From Rufibacter ruber (GTDB lineage Bacteria > Bacteroidota > Bacteroidia > Cytophagales > Hymenobacteraceae), in assembly GCF_001647275.1 (NCBI RefSeq), contig NZ_LRMM01000019.1, positions 19,505 through 83,504 of the forward strand: a stretch of DNA of 64,000 bases. Reading direction: 5' to 3'. The notes beneath the pieces are model-generated. The model saw only the letters and a program-made list of their open reading frames with translations, ran no database searches and had not been told where the DNA came from. The number at the start of each line of letters is the position of its first letter. Position 1 is the first letter of the stretch. A program made the position numbers and the translations under genes. This document shows positions 25,482-34,257 of the stretch, piece by piece.

Positions 25482-26699
25482 CTTATTACCGTTGGTGGTG
25501 ATGCTGTCCCAATGGGGTAGTTTTTCTCCCCAAATACTTTTTATGCCCATTGCACCCAGCATGAAAACAAAAGGGAGAATAGGAGCGGTGAAGCGGCAGT
25601 CCCAATCTTCTACGGTAAACATCACCATGACCGTCTGTAGTCCAATGACAGAGAGTAAGGTCAGTGTGATGGGAAGATTTTTTCTTCTGCGCAACGCCAT
25701 TACGGTTAATAAGTAACAGGGGTATACGGTAGCGATGATGAGGAAATTGTGGAGCTTAGAGAAATGCGGCTTGGCAAATATCAGGAAAGTGAACCCCTTG
25801 GCCAGCGCCAGCTTCAGGCTGTAAACAGGATTGTGCCAGAAGAAGAGGAACAGCTTTAGCAAGGCGGGTGCCTGGGTTGGGGGCATTTGCAAGGTGTCTG
25901 GCGGGGTAATCCGGTAAAAAAAAGAAGAGCCGGGCGGGGTGAGGGGGGAATAATACGTGCCGTAAATTACCTCACCGCGCGCATAGGTTTCTACCAACGT
26001 AAAAGGCCCCAGAAGCTGGTTGATGACCAGTAGTAATACAATACCCGTTGCGCCAACGCCAATCCAAAAGAGCCTCCGCTGCGCGGCAGTCGCTTTCATG
26101 TAAAAGGAAGTGAAGAAGTAGACGGCCGCCGCGGCTACTATGATAAACCCGTTGGGTCTAACAAAGCATGTAAAAAGCCACAGTGGCAGGCTGAACCACA
26201 GATACACGCAGTTCTTAATAAGAACCAGCGTAGCCAGGCAGAAGATGAGGGAACTGGTGAAGACAGATTCTGTGAGCATATAGAAATTCCACTGGTGCAT
26301 GTCCTGGCTGGAAGCCACTAAAAGTGCCGCTACCGCTGCGCACAGTCGGCTATTGGTGAACGCGGCCACCATGCGCTGCACCAAATAAAGAGCCAAACCC
26401 GACAGCAGCACTTGAAACCCAATCAAAAAACCAAACGGGAGCCCCGCCTTTAGAAAAGCAGCCATAAGGGTGGCATAGCTGGCATACCGTATGTTCAACC
26501 CCGGTTCATACTGAAAATGCTGGACAATCTCCTGGGCATAGGGAATAAAACGCGCCTGGGCATCTCTGGGAACCTGCACCCCGAACTTGATGTACAGCAG
26601 CACCTGCAACAGCCCCCAAACCAAAAACGGCAGAAAGGTAAGTGCCGCCGGGCGGAGTTGCTGTCCGGAAAACCAGAAGTCTGAACGGTTACTGAGCAC
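25476..26699 (-). CDS. Polytopic membrane protein, GT-C/ArnT-like, paralogue of its upstream neighbour
   Basis: A 407-residue protein with about nine or ten hydrophobic helices. The GTG start at 26699 overlaps the end of the upstream gene by 11 bp, so translation is coupled. Shared features with the neighbour include KFGVQVPRDAQARFIPYAQE near the N-terminus, FYMLTESVF, CFVRPNGF, and the C-terminal TVEDWDCRFTAPILPFVFML. A periplasmic acidic motif and C-terminal D-x-R are seen in glycosyltransferases that use lipid-linked sugars. The acceptor is unknown; function is inferred from topology. Confidence 0.72.
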   Translation of the reverse strand: MLSNRSDFWFSGQQLRPAALTFLPFLVWGLLQVLLYIKFGVQVPRDAQARFIPYAQEIVQHFQYEPGLNIRYASYATLMAAFLKAGLPFGFLIGFQVLLSGLALYLVQRMVAAFTNSRLCAAVAALLVASSQDMHQWNFYMLTESVFTSSLIFCLATLVLIKNCVYLWFSLPLWLFTCFVRPNGFIIVAAAAVYFFTSFYMKATAAQRRLFWIGVGATGIVLLLVINQLLGPFTLVETYARGEVIYGTYYSPLTPPGSSFFYRITPPDTLQMPPTQAPALLKLFLFFWHNPVYSLKLALAKGFTFLIFAKPHFSKLHNFLIIATVYPCYLLTVMALRRRKNLPITLTLLSVIGLQTVMVMFTVEDWDCRFTAPILPFVFMLGAMGIKSIWGEKLPHWDSITTNGNKL

Positions 26700-27825
26700 G
26701 GGCCGAAGAAGTTAGAAACCGGGAGAGGTACGACCAGCCCCCAAGAGCCGCTAAAAGAAAAATAGGCGGCAAAACCGGATAGAGCCACCGCCCGTCCCAA
26801 TCTTCCACTGTAAGCATGGTAATGCCTAATTGCAGTAAAACCGGTATGAGCAGGAGCGCTTTCTGGGCTCTCGTGAAACCAGACTTCCGGAAGCCAACCC
26901 AGGCGAAAACGTAAATGGGCATCAAAAAGCCCACAATGGCTATGTTATGCCCCAGCGAATAGTAAGGCTTGGCGTGAATCAAAAAGAAAAAGCCTTTGAG
27001 CAGAGCCACCGCTAAAAAATAAATGGGGTTGTGGGTAATGAACCACGCCAGCTCCTGTAACCGTGAAGAGGACACCGGAGGAATCTGCGGTTGGTGGTAT
27101 TGGTTGACCAGAATCTCATAATACCCAAAAATGATGTCGCCGCGCTCATAGGTGTGCATCAAGCCAAACGTAGGCAACAGAAACCGGTCCAATACCCAGA
27201 GCAGGAAACCGCCTGCCACTAGGCTTACTGCGGCTACTGTCCATTTATTGAAGGCGGCAAAAGGCTTCTTCTCCAGTAAAAAGTAGACGGCTACCGTGAC
27301 GGGGACCAGGAATCCGTTGGGCCTCACCAGCGTGGCCCAAACAATAGCCGCCATGAAAACTCCCCACAGGAAGCGGCTTTTAGGGAGCAGGGTAAGGCAC
27401 AGGCAAATAGTAGTTAAACTAATGAAAAGCGAGTCGGTTAAGATATAGAAGTTGTACGCCTGCAAGTCTGGGTTCCAGAGAAATAGCGCTGCGGCGATGG
27501 TGGCTATCCGGAAATTCTGGGTTAAGGCAGCAGCTGCCTTGTAAAGCAACGCGCCCGCTATTCCTGAGAAAATCGCCTGTACCAATACTACCCACTGGAA
27601 AGTTAAACCAGCCTTCAAGAATGGGAACAGAAAAATAGGATAACCCAGATAACGCAGCACATGGGGGTTGGTCACCGGCTGTTCCTGCACCAGCTGGGTA
27701 GTGAACTTGATAAACCGGTGGCTGTCATACACAATCCGTACCCCGAAATGGTCATACAGGAAAACCTGCAGCGCCAGCCAGCCTATGAACAGCAGTCCTT
27801 TACAAACTAATTCTTTATGCTTCAT
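26689..27825 (-). CDS. Polytopic membrane protein, GT-C/ArnT-like, first of a paralogous pair
   Basis: A 378-residue protein with about nine hydrophobic helices. Motifs parallel to the downstream gene: HFGVRIVYDSHRFIKFTTQL, NFYILTDSLFI, TLVRPNGFLVP, THNPIYFLAVALLKGFFFL and TVEDWDGRWLYPVLPPIFLL. The pair is a tandem duplication. A likely role is sugar transfer from a polyprenyl-phosphate donor outside the inner membrane (inference from GT-C-like layout). It is divergent from the DUF4230 gene, with a palindrome copy in the promoter gap. Confidence 0.72.
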   Translation of the reverse strand: MKHKELVCKGLLFIGWLALQVFLYDHFGVRIVYDSHRFIKFTTQLVQEQPVTNPHVLRYLGYPIFLFPFLKAGLTFQWVVLVQAIFSGIAGALLYKAAAALTQNFRIATIAAALFLWNPDLQAYNFYILTDSLFISLTTICLCLTLLPKSRFLWGVFMAAIVWATLVRPNGFLVPVTVAVYFLLEKKPFAAFNKWTVAAVSLVAGGFLLWVLDRFLLPTFGLMHTYERGDIIFGYYEILVNQYHQPQIPPVSSSRLQELAWFITHNPIYFLAVALLKGFFFLIHAKPYYSLGHNIAIVGFLMPIYVFAWVGFRKSGFTRAQKALLLIPVLLQLGITMLTVEDWDGRWLYPVLPPIFLLAALGGWSYLSRFLTSSARAQ

Positions 27826-27869
27826 TTTTCAGCCCGTACAGTAAAAGTACGAAATACTTCCAGACCCAC

Positions 27870-27907
27870 CGTTTCTGGCCTGTTTTCGCCAAAACATGCC
27901 AGAAAGG
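27870..27907. repeat. Intergenic palindrome, copy 12, between divergent genes
   Basis: CGTTTCTGGCCTGTTTTCGC pairs with AAAACATGCCAGAAAGG. It lies in a 139-bp gap between two outward-reading genes, so a terminator role is unlikely. Confidence 0.78.
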
Positions 27908-27964
27908 CAAAGGCAACTTTCGGAACGGTTTTCGCTTATATAGAAGAAACCTTATTTAGACCTG

Positions 27965-28603
27965 ATGCAATTCCTGTATATCCTCCGTAAGCTCATTCCA
28001 TGGTTGCTGTTGTTTCTGGTGGCGTTCTTTGGGTGGCGTGCCTGCCAGGGACCCATCAAAGAGCTGCTTTTCCCCAAACAGGAGCCCGAAGTAGAGGTGA
28101 CACACAACACCATTCTCACTAAGATTGAGGAGATGGGCAAGCTGGAGTTGGTGCGCTTCAACTTCAAAGACGTGGTAGAGTACAAGAAAGAGGTGTCCCG
28201 TTTTCTGCCCGATTCTAAAGTGGCTTTAATTGTAGGCGGCGAGGCCGTAGGCTGCATTGACCTGCAGAAGCTCCAGGAAAGCGATTTGCAGTTCATTGGG
28301 GACTCTGTGTTGCACGTGAGCCTGCCCGCGCCAGAAATTTGCTATTACCGTATTGACCACACGCAATCCAAAGTCTTCAGCAAAGAGAACACGTATTTCC
28401 AAGACGCAGATTTGGTGGATGAAGGCTATAAATACGCCGAGGCCAACGTGAAGCAGGCGGCCCTGAACAGCGGCATCTTGAAACAGACTTCGGTGAACGC
28501 CGAGAAAATCCTGAAGCCCATGCTGGAAAACATGACCGGCCGCAAGGTATACCTCATGCCCCGTGAAACCATGGCTGCGCCTACAGTGCCTAAGAAGCGG
28601 TAG
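27965..28603 (+). CDS. DUF4230 family membrane-anchored protein
   Basis: A 212-residue protein with one N-terminal transmembrane helix (LIPWLLLFLVAFFGWRACQG) and a DUF4230 domain at about 45-195, recognised from ELVRFNFKDVVEYKKE, SKVALIVGGEAVGCIDLQKL and LPAPEICYYRIDHTQSKVF. Function of the family is unknown. The stop codon is followed within 3 bp by the left end of a 352-bp inverted-repeat element. Confidence 0.88.
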   Translation: MQFLYILRKLIPWLLLFLVAFFGWRACQGPIKELLFPKQEPEVEVTHNTILTKIEEMGKLELVRFNFKDVVEYKKEVSRFLPDSKVALIVGGEAVGCIDLQKLQESDLQFIGDSVLHVSLPAPEICYYRIDHTQSKVFSKENTYFQDADLVDEGYKYAEANVKQAALNSGILKQTSVNAEKILKPMLENMTGRKVYLMPRETMAAPTVPKKR

Positions 28604-28605
28604 GA

Positions 28606-28957
28606 CCTCACCCCCAGCCCCTCTCCCACGGAGAGGAGAGCTCTGTTCTTGCGTTTTAGGGATATTTTTGCTAAAACGTGCCTAAAACGCAAATTTCTCT
28701 GGCGCTAGCTTACTAAGCTAACTAAAGCTGGCGCGAAGCTCCGGTCTCGTGACTTAGGTTGATGCGAGTCTCCTGACTAGCCGGGAGCCACGGGCAATTT
28801 GCTCTACCATGGAAGTTGCTTTTGCAAAGTAGGGAAGGGTAACATTCGCTTCAAAGCAGCGAGGGTAGTCTGGAGACTACCTAAATCTATCAGCACGAGT
28901 CTTTAGACGCGCGCCAGCAGAACTCCCCTCTCCGTGGGAGAGGGGCTGGGGGTGAGG
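28606..28957. mobile_element. 352-bp element with perfect 31-bp terminal inverted repeats
   Basis: CCTCACCCCCAGCCCCTCTC plus a further 11 bases at 28606-28636 is repeated exactly, inverted, at 28927-28957. Each arm can also fold on itself (CCTCTCC...GGAGAGG). Inside are a palindrome copy (28650-28691), GCTGGCGCG (about 28728) facing GCGCGCCAGC (about 28909), and a small hairpin GGTAGTCTGGAGACTACC. There is no ORF of note. It exactly fills the gap between the convergent DUF4230 and recX genes. It could be a MITE-like insertion or a large structured terminator. Confidence 0.65.
28650..28691. repeat. Intergenic palindrome, copy 13 (divergent)
   Basis: TTGCGTTTTAGGGATATTTT faces AAAACGTGCCTAAAACGCAA. 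The outer stem is perfect and the core is altered. It is nested in the 352-bp element. Confidence 0.65.
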
Positions 28958-28959
28958 TT

Positions 28960-29451
28960 CTACACCCCCAACTCCCGCATAGCATCCTGAATCAAGTCCA
29001 GCTCATAACCTTTGCTCTGAAGGAAGTACAGGATTTTCTGTTTGCGGGCCAGCGGGTTGCGTTCGGTTTCTGAGGCGTTTTTTTTCTCCAGCAGGTGCAG
29101 CAGGTTCTCCCAGTATTTATCCGGGTCAATCTCTTGCAGGCCTTTTCTAATGCAGTAGTCTGAGATGCCTTTCGCCTTGAGGCCGAGGTGGATTTTGCGG
29201 CGGCCCCAGCGCTTCAACCCGTACTTGCCCCGCACAAAGGCTTGCGCATACCGCTCCTCGTCCAGCAGTTTTTCCTGCGTGAGCCTAATGATAATCTCAT
29301 CGGCCTCGTCAAAGTCCAGGCCGTAGTCCAGCAGCTTGGCGCGCACCTCGTTCTGCGTGCGCTCCTGGTAGGCGCAGTAGGCGGCAATCTTGGGGAGCGC
29401 CTCTTTGGGGGTATACGTCTTCTTTTTCTTCGGGCTGAACACGGTTTTCAA
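28960..29451 (-). CDS. recX: RecX, regulator of RecA
   Basis: A 163-residue protein made of RecX three-helix repeats: ALPKIAAYCAYQERTQNEVR, LTQEKLLDEERYAQAFVRGK and LKRWGRRKIHLGLKAKGISD are signature blocks. RecX binds inside the RecA filament groove and limits its extension. A lysine-rich N-terminus (SPKKKKTYTPKE) precedes the domain. recA is not in the window. The stop lies 2 bp beyond the 352-bp inverted-repeat element. Confidence 0.92.
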   Translation of the reverse strand: MKTVFSPKKKKTYTPKEALPKIAAYCAYQERTQNEVRAKLLDYGLDFDEADEIIIRLTQEKLLDEERYAQAFVRGKYGLKRWGRRKIHLGLKAKGISDYCIRKGLQEIDPDKYWENLLHLLEKKNASETERNPLARKQKILYFLQSKGYELDLIQDAMRELGV

Positions 29452-29453
29452 GC

Positions 29454-29532
29454 GTTAGATACTAGATGTTAGAAGCTAGACAAATGCCAACAATCCTGTT
29501 AATCCTAACATCTAATGTCTAGCATCTACTAT
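29454..29532. repeat. Imperfect inverted repeat TAGATACTAGATGTTAGAAGC
   Basis: AT-rich arms around TTAGATACTAGATGTTAG and CTAACATCTAATGTCTAG, upstream of recX. These TAGATG/CTAGAC words are a low-complexity dispersed type; no gene is visible. Confidence 0.4.
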
Positions 29533-29667
29533 CTATTTCTAAACCAAAAGTAGGCAAAAACAGTTTGCTTTTTCGGCCCACGGCCGAAGGAAATACCGGA
29601 ACCTAACGCGGTGCCCACCAGAAAAAGCCCGACCTTTGCCCCCGCATTTTACCTACCGCTTACCGTC

Positions 29668-30531
29668 ATGACCAAGGGTGTCCAGTACATGCTGTTGTCT
29701 ACGTTCTTCTTCGCCCTCATGAACGTGTGCGTGAAGTTCCTGTCGCATTTGCCGCCCATGGAAGTGGTGCTGTTCCGGTCTGTTATCTCGTTGGCGCTGA
29801 GCTACGGCATGCTGCGCCGGGCCAACGTGAAGCCGTGGGGCACCCGCAAAGGCATTCTCATCACCCGCGGACTGGCGGGCGGCTTTTCGCTCCTCCTGTA
29901 CTACACTACGTTGCAGAATATTCCGCTGGCGGGGGCAGTGACCATTCAGTATCTGGCGCCCATTTTTACGGCGGTGCTGGGCGTGTACGTGGCCAAAGAA
30001 CAGGTGAAGCCGTGGCAATGGGTGTTTTTCCTGCTGTCGTTTGCCGGGGTGTTGGTAATTGAGGGGGTAGATACGCGCATCTCGTGGTATTATCTGCTCA
30101 TTGGCGTGGGGAGCGCGTTTCTGTCGGGGGTGGCGTATAACTCGGTGCGCAAATTGAGTGAGACCGAGCACCCGCTGGTGATTGTGTTCTACTTTCCGCT
30201 GGTGTCTTTGCCGCTGTCATTGGTATTTTGCCTGTTTGACTGGGTGCCGCCGCAGCCCGAAGATTGGATTTGGCTCCTTCTCATAGGTTTGCTCACGCAG
30301 CTGGGCCAGTACTTCATGACCCGGAGTTACCAGGTTGAGAAGCTGGCGCGGGTGGCCCATCTCAACTACATTGGCATTCTGTACGCGCTGGGGCTGGGCT
30401 TCGTGTTTTTCAATGAGACGTTCCATCTCTACTCGTACCTGGGCATTGCGCTGGTGCTGCTGGGTGTGGTCCTGAACCTGCAGTACAGCAGAACCTTGCG
30501 CCAGCGCGAGGAGGCGCAGGCAACCGCGTAG
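29668..30531 (+). CDS. EamA/DMT family transporter
   Basis: A 287-residue protein from the ATG at 29668 (a GTG at 29611 would add 19 non-membrane residues and is less likely). Ten predicted transmembrane helices form two EamA repeats: MTKGVQYMLLSTFFFALMNV with LPPMEVVLFRSVISLALSYG in the first, and YYLLIGVGSAFLSGVAYNSV with YLGIALVLLGVVLNL at the end. The substrate of this drug/metabolite transporter cannot be told from sequence. It is a stand-alone gene followed immediately by a palindrome copy. Confidence 0.9.
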   Translation: MTKGVQYMLLSTFFFALMNVCVKFLSHLPPMEVVLFRSVISLALSYGMLRRANVKPWGTRKGILITRGLAGGFSLLLYYTTLQNIPLAGAVTIQYLAPIFTAVLGVYVAKEQVKPWQWVFFLLSFAGVLVIEGVDTRISWYYLLIGVGSAFLSGVAYNSVRKLSETEHPLVIVFYFPLVSLPLSLVFCLFDWVPPQPEDWIWLLLIGLLTQLGQYFMTRSYQVEKLARVAHLNYIGILYALGLGFVFFNETFHLYSYLGIALVLLGVVLNLQYSRTLRQREEAQATA

Positions 30532-30571
30532 GCGTTTTCGGCATCTTTTGGGAAAAACAGGCCGGAAACGC
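30532..30571. repeat. Intergenic palindrome, copy 14
   Basis: GCGTTTTCGGCATCTTTTGG faces AAAAACAGGCCGGAAACGC. It begins at the base after the EamA gene stop. Confidence 0.75.
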
Positions 30572-30621
30572 ATTTTAGCAATGTGAAGGAGTTTCTACTG
30601 GTGAAGTAAGGTTGGCAATAT

Positions 30622-30958
30622 ATGGCGCAAGCGTCCGCTTGTGCCGCTGCAAAGAATGCTGCCAAAGATGCTGGAAAAAGCTTACACTCTCTCTGTCATC
30701 CTGAAAGGAACTTGTGTGCGAACGGCAATAACGGTTCTGCAAACGCTTTTCTAGTTTTTCCACTAGATTCTTCCAGAAGGACAAATGTGGGGAAGGAGGG
30801 AGTTAGCCAGGCGAAATGTGAAAGATGAAGATAAGAGGAATGAAGGGGCGCTAGTAGAAAACTAGATGGGCTCAAACCCAGATTCTGTTGATGTCTGTTT
30901 TTAGCCTGTTTTCTGGAAAGTAGCCCAAAAACGCCGGCACAAGCGGACGCTTGCGCCA
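30622..30958. repeat. Segment bounded by inverted GGCGCAAGCG...CTTGTGCC units
   Basis: ATGGCGCAAGCGTCCGCTTG at the left is repeated in inverted form at the right (GCGGACGCTTGCGCCAT). A shorter version of the same pair lies at 62972-63070. Each unit also contains its own small hairpin (CAAGCG/CGCTTG). Confidence 0.6.
30895..30932. repeat. Intergenic palindrome, copy 15
   Basis: CTGTTTTTAGCCTGTTTTCT faces GAAAGTAGCCCAAAAACG. It abuts the right-hand GGCACAAGCG unit. Confidence 0.7.
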
Positions 30959-31135
30959 TGATTAGTTCCTGTTATAAAAAATAGGAAAGTAAGGCTCTGC
31001 GCTAATTCGTAATTTACAGCTCTGTCAACCAGCTACTAAGCTAAGCGCTGCATTTCCGCTTGAATATTATAGTTTTTGAATACTGCCGTATGCGGTTATT
31101 ACCAGCGGCTACGTTATCCTGCAAACCCTCGTTCT

Positions 31136-33787
31136 ATGCCCTTGTCTGCGTCTCTTTTTCTTCCCTTGCATCGGCCTTGGCCGAAGGTGTTGTTGGTTTT
31201 CTGTTGCTACCTCATCGCCGCAGGCGTACAGGCGGGCACCCTCAAAGGCAAAGTCACCGATGAGAAAGGCGAGGGACTGGCGTTTGCCACGGTGTATATT
31301 CAAGGCACCACCGACGGCTCTACCACCAACGAGCAGGGCAACTACCAGTTTACCATAGCCCCGGGCAAGCACACGGTGGTGTTCCAGTACATAGGCTACA
31401 AGACGCAGAGCAGGACGGTGGAGATTCCGGAGGGCGATGACCAGAAGCCCCTGGAGCTCAACGTGCAGCTGCAGCCAGATGTGTACAACCTGAACGAGGT
31501 TCGGGTGAGTTTGAGCGGCAAAGACCCGGCGTACGGTATCATGGAGCAGGCCATCGCCAAGCGCAACTACCACCTCAAGGAGATTCAGCAGTACAGCGCG
31601 CAGGTGTATGTGAAGGGCTTGCAGCGGCTGATTAACGTGCCCAAGCGGGTGCTGGGCGTGATTAAAGTGCCGGCGGGGCTCAAGCCAGGTATTCTGTATC
31701 TGTCTGAGTCGGTGTCTGAGCTGCATTTCCTGCAGCCCAACAAGTACCGCGAGCGCATGATTTCGTCTAAGGTGAGCGGCAACAGCCGGGCGTTCAGCTG
31801 GAACCAGGCGTCAGATTTCACGGTGAACTTCTACCAAAACCTCATCAAGGCCAACGGCGTGAACGAACGGGGTTTTATATCGCCGCTGGCGAATAACGCG
31901 ATGATGTTCTACCGCTATGAGCTCATGGGCACCAGCACCAACAACGGCCACCAGATTCACCGCATCAAAGTCACGCCGCGCCGCAAGCACGACCCGGTTT
32001 TCACCGGCTATATTTACATTGTGGAAGGCTCCTGGCGCTTGCAAAGCCTGAACCTGTTTGTGACCAAAGACCAGCAGATTGAGTTTGTAGACACCCTGCG
32101 CGTGACCCAGCAATTCACGCCCGCCCCCGGCAACGTGTGGGTGCTGCAGTCGCAGAAGTTTTTGTTTGACGTGGAGGGTTACGGGTTCAAGGGCAACGGC
32201 TACTACACCGCCGTCTACAGTAAGTACCGCGTAAAACCGGCCTCGTTTGTGCCCCAGCCCGCTCCGGTGCCTGCGGCGGCACCCGTTGCCCCATCGGCTG
32301 CGCCGGAAAAACCAGCCGTAGTGGCGGCGGCTCCCCAGCCCAGAAAACCTACCAGAAAAGAGCGCAAGGCCTTGCAAAATTCGGCGCCCGCCGATGCCGT
32401 GCCCGACGAGGAGTTCTTCAAGAAGAAAGAGATACTGGCCATAGAGAAAAACTCTAATGAGCGGGACAGCGCCTATTGGGCCGCCATACGGCCGGTGCCG
32501 CTTACGCAGGAAGAGGTGGTAGATTACCACACCAAAGACAGCCTGCAGGTCATTAAGGAGTCAAAGCCGTACAAAGATTCGCTGGACAAGAAGAACAATG
32601 AGTTTTCGCTCTCCAACCTGTTTCTGGGCGGCTACACCTATAGAAATTCATTTGAGCGCACCAGTTTCAGCATAGACCCCATCACCAGAATCTGGCAGTA
32701 CAACACCGTGGAGGGGCTGGTGGGCAACCTGCGCATTGGCTATTCTAAACGTTTTGAGGACCGCCGCAGCTACAGCATTTCGCCCACCATTAGGTACGGG
32801 TTCAAGAACCAGAAACTGCAGGCCAAGCTGAGCGCCGCCTACAACTATGACCTGATAAACCGCCGGTCTGTTGGGGCCGAGGGCGGGCGCTTTGTGAGCC
32901 AGTTCAATGCCGCCGAGCCCATCACGCCGTTCACCAACACCGTCAACACGTTGCTGGCTGAAGAAAATTACCAGAAGCTCTACCAGAAGGAGTACCTGCG
33001 CCTGTGGCACAACCGCGAGCTGGTCAACGGGCTGTCGGCTTCGTTTCTGGTAGACTTCTCACAGCGCAGCATGCTCTACAATACTACTGATTACACCTGG
33101 CGCGACTATGACCGCAAGGAATTCACGCCCAATGAGCCGGTGAACGCCGAAGTGGGCGGCACCGCTTTCCCCCGACACCAGGCGTTGACGGCGGTGGTGG
33201 GCCTGTCATACCGTCCGGACCAGCAGTACATCTCACACCCAGACCGCAAAATCAACCTCGGCTCCAGGTGGCCGGTGCTGAACCTGACCTACCGCAAAGC
33301 TATCTCCGGGGTGCTGGGCAGCGATGCGGACTATGACTTTGTGAGTTTCGGGGTGAGCGACAACCTGCAGCTGGGTTTGCTGGGAACCAGCAGCTACTCG
33401 GCCAACGTGGGCACGTTCTGGCGCAAGAAACAGCTCTACTTCATGGATTTCCGGCACTTTGAGGGCAACCGTACCATTTTGTCCGGCGACTTCAGCGGCT
33501 TTCAGCTGCTGGACTACTACCGCTACAGCACCTCTAAGACCTACGTAGAGGCGCACTACAGCCACCACTTCAACGGCTTTATCCTGAACAAGGTGCCGCT
33601 GTTGCGGAAGTTGAAATGGCAGGAAGTGGGCAGCGTGAACTACCTGCACACGGCCGCTGCCGGGCATTATCTGGAGGTGGGCGTGGGGCTGGAGCACCTG
33701 TTCAAAGTGTTCCGGGTTGACTTCTTTACCGGTTTTCAGGAGCGGGAGAAGATTGGTTCCGGCCTCAGGGTTGGCTACGGGTTCTAA
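31136..33787 (+). CDS. DUF5686 outer-membrane protein with N-terminal carboxypeptidase-like regulatory domain
   Basis: About 883 residues from ATG 31136 (frame open from a TTG at 31076). A signal-peptide-like segment (WPKVLLVFCCYLIAAGVQAG) is followed by a CarboxypepD_reg-like beta-sandwich (TLKGKVTDEKGEGLAFATVY) and then the DUF5686 region. A proline/alanine-rich linker (VPQPAPVPAAAPVAPSAAPE) and a basic patch split the middle. The C-terminal half is rich in amphipathic strands and ends in GLRVGYGF with a terminal aromatic, as in outer-membrane barrels. Function of DUF5686 is unknown. Monocistronic, followed by a very well-paired palindrome. Confidence 0.88.
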   Translation: MPLSASLFLPLHRPWPKVLLVFCCYLIAAGVQAGTLKGKVTDEKGEGLAFATVYIQGTTDGSTTNEQGNYQFTIAPGKHTVVFQYIGYKTQSRTVEIPEGDDQKPLELNVQLQPDVYNLNEVRVSLSGKDPAYGIMEQAIAKRNYHLKEIQQYSAQVYVKGLQRLINVPKRVLGVIKVPAGLKPGILYLSESVSELHFLQPNKYRERMISSKVSGNSRAFSWNQASDFTVNFYQNLIKANGVNERGFISPLANNAMMFYRYELMGTSTNNGHQIHRIKVTPRRKHDPVFTGYIYIVEGSWRLQSLNLFVTKDQQIEFVDTLRVTQQFTPAPGNVWVLQSQKFLFDVEGYGFKGNGYYTAVYSKYRVKPASFVPQPAPVPAAAPVAPSAAPEKPAVVAAAPQPRKPTRKERKALQNSAPADAVPDEEFFKKKEILAIEKNSNERDSAYWAAIRPVPLTQEEVVDYHTKDSLQVIKESKPYKDSLDKKNNEFSLSNLFLGGYTYRNSFERTSFSIDPITRIWQYNTVEGLVGNLRIGYSKRFEDRRSYSISPTIRYGFKNQKLQAKLSAAYNYDLINRRSVGAEGGRFVSQFNAAEPITPFTNTVNTLLAEENYQKLYQKEYLRLWHNRELVNGLSASFLVDFSQRSMLYNTTDYTWRDYDRKEFTPNEPVNAEVGGTAFPRHQALTAVVGLSYRPDQQYISHPDRKINLGSRWPVLNLTYRKAISGVLGSDADYDFVSFGVSDNLQLGLLGTSSYSANVGTFWRKKQLYFMDFRHFEGNRTILSGDFSGFQLLDYYRYSTSKTYVEAHYSHHFNGFILNKVPLLRKLKWQEVGSVNYLHTAAAGHYLEVGVGLEHLFKVFRVDFFTGFQEREKIGSGLRVGYGF

Positions 33788-33821
33788 CCAGTTTTCCGGC
33801 ACCGCCGAAGAATAAGTAAAG

Positions 33822-33869
33822 AAGCCGTTTTTGGCCTGTTTTTCTGAAAACAGGCCAAAAACGGCTTTT
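33822..33869. repeat. Intergenic palindrome, copy 16 (best paired)
   Basis: AAGCCGTTTTTGGCCTG and CAGGCCAAAAACGGCTT are exact inverted copies, with T-rich and A-rich inner flanks TTTTTCTG/AAAA and a terminal TTTTC. It would make a strong intrinsic terminator for the DUF5686 gene. Confidence 0.9.
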
Positions 33870-34019
33870 CTTTCCTGCCAATTTCTGGTGTACAAGCGTT
33901 TTTTCAGGTTATAATCTTGCTATGGACCAGACGTTGCTTCAGTACAATGCGGGCACTCCCTCTCTGTAGCGGGATGTGTACACCAGCAGATAGCACGTAT
34001 TCCAGATGACTCCCCGTTA

Positions 34020-34135
34020 AGGTCTCCGCTGTTCGGGAGTTGTAATCCGCGCTACAGGAGCCAAGAGAGAAGAGGGCCGGGGATTTCAAATTCCCTCAGT
34101 ACCTGCTTCCGGATTGCAAATCCGGAAGAGCGGCC
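34020..34135. repeat. AATCCGG-type dispersed repeat cluster, copy B
   Basis: Contains TTCGGGAGTTGTAATCCGCG, GGGGATTTCAAATTCCC and CTTCCGGATTGCAAATCCGG AAG, related to the units at 3430-3560. Confidence 0.65.
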
Positions 34136-34257
34136 TATTTTCTAGTAGAACTTAACGGGCCTGCCTCCTTGGGGAAGAGAGCCAGGTTTAACGCAGGTGC
34201 CGCCGCCTCGCTGCCAGCATGAGTGTGTCAACTCATCATTTAGAAGCAGCCTTCTTT

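Larger units (their letters stand above)
30532..31135. other. Intergenic repeat-rich region
   Basis: About 600 bases with two palindrome copies, an inverted pair GGCGCAAGCGTCCGCTTGTG (about 30622) / GGCACAAGCGGACGCTTGCG (about 30936), and a CTGTCATCCTGAAAGGAACTT segment (about 30693) of a widespread intergenic type. Short ORFs here run through the repeats and are not supported. Confidence 0.6.

Noticed and set aside
30575..30959. Several small ORFs on both strands
   Set aside because: They overlap repeats (GGCGCAAGCG units, palindromes) and show repeat-derived peptides such as FGLLSRKQAKNR.
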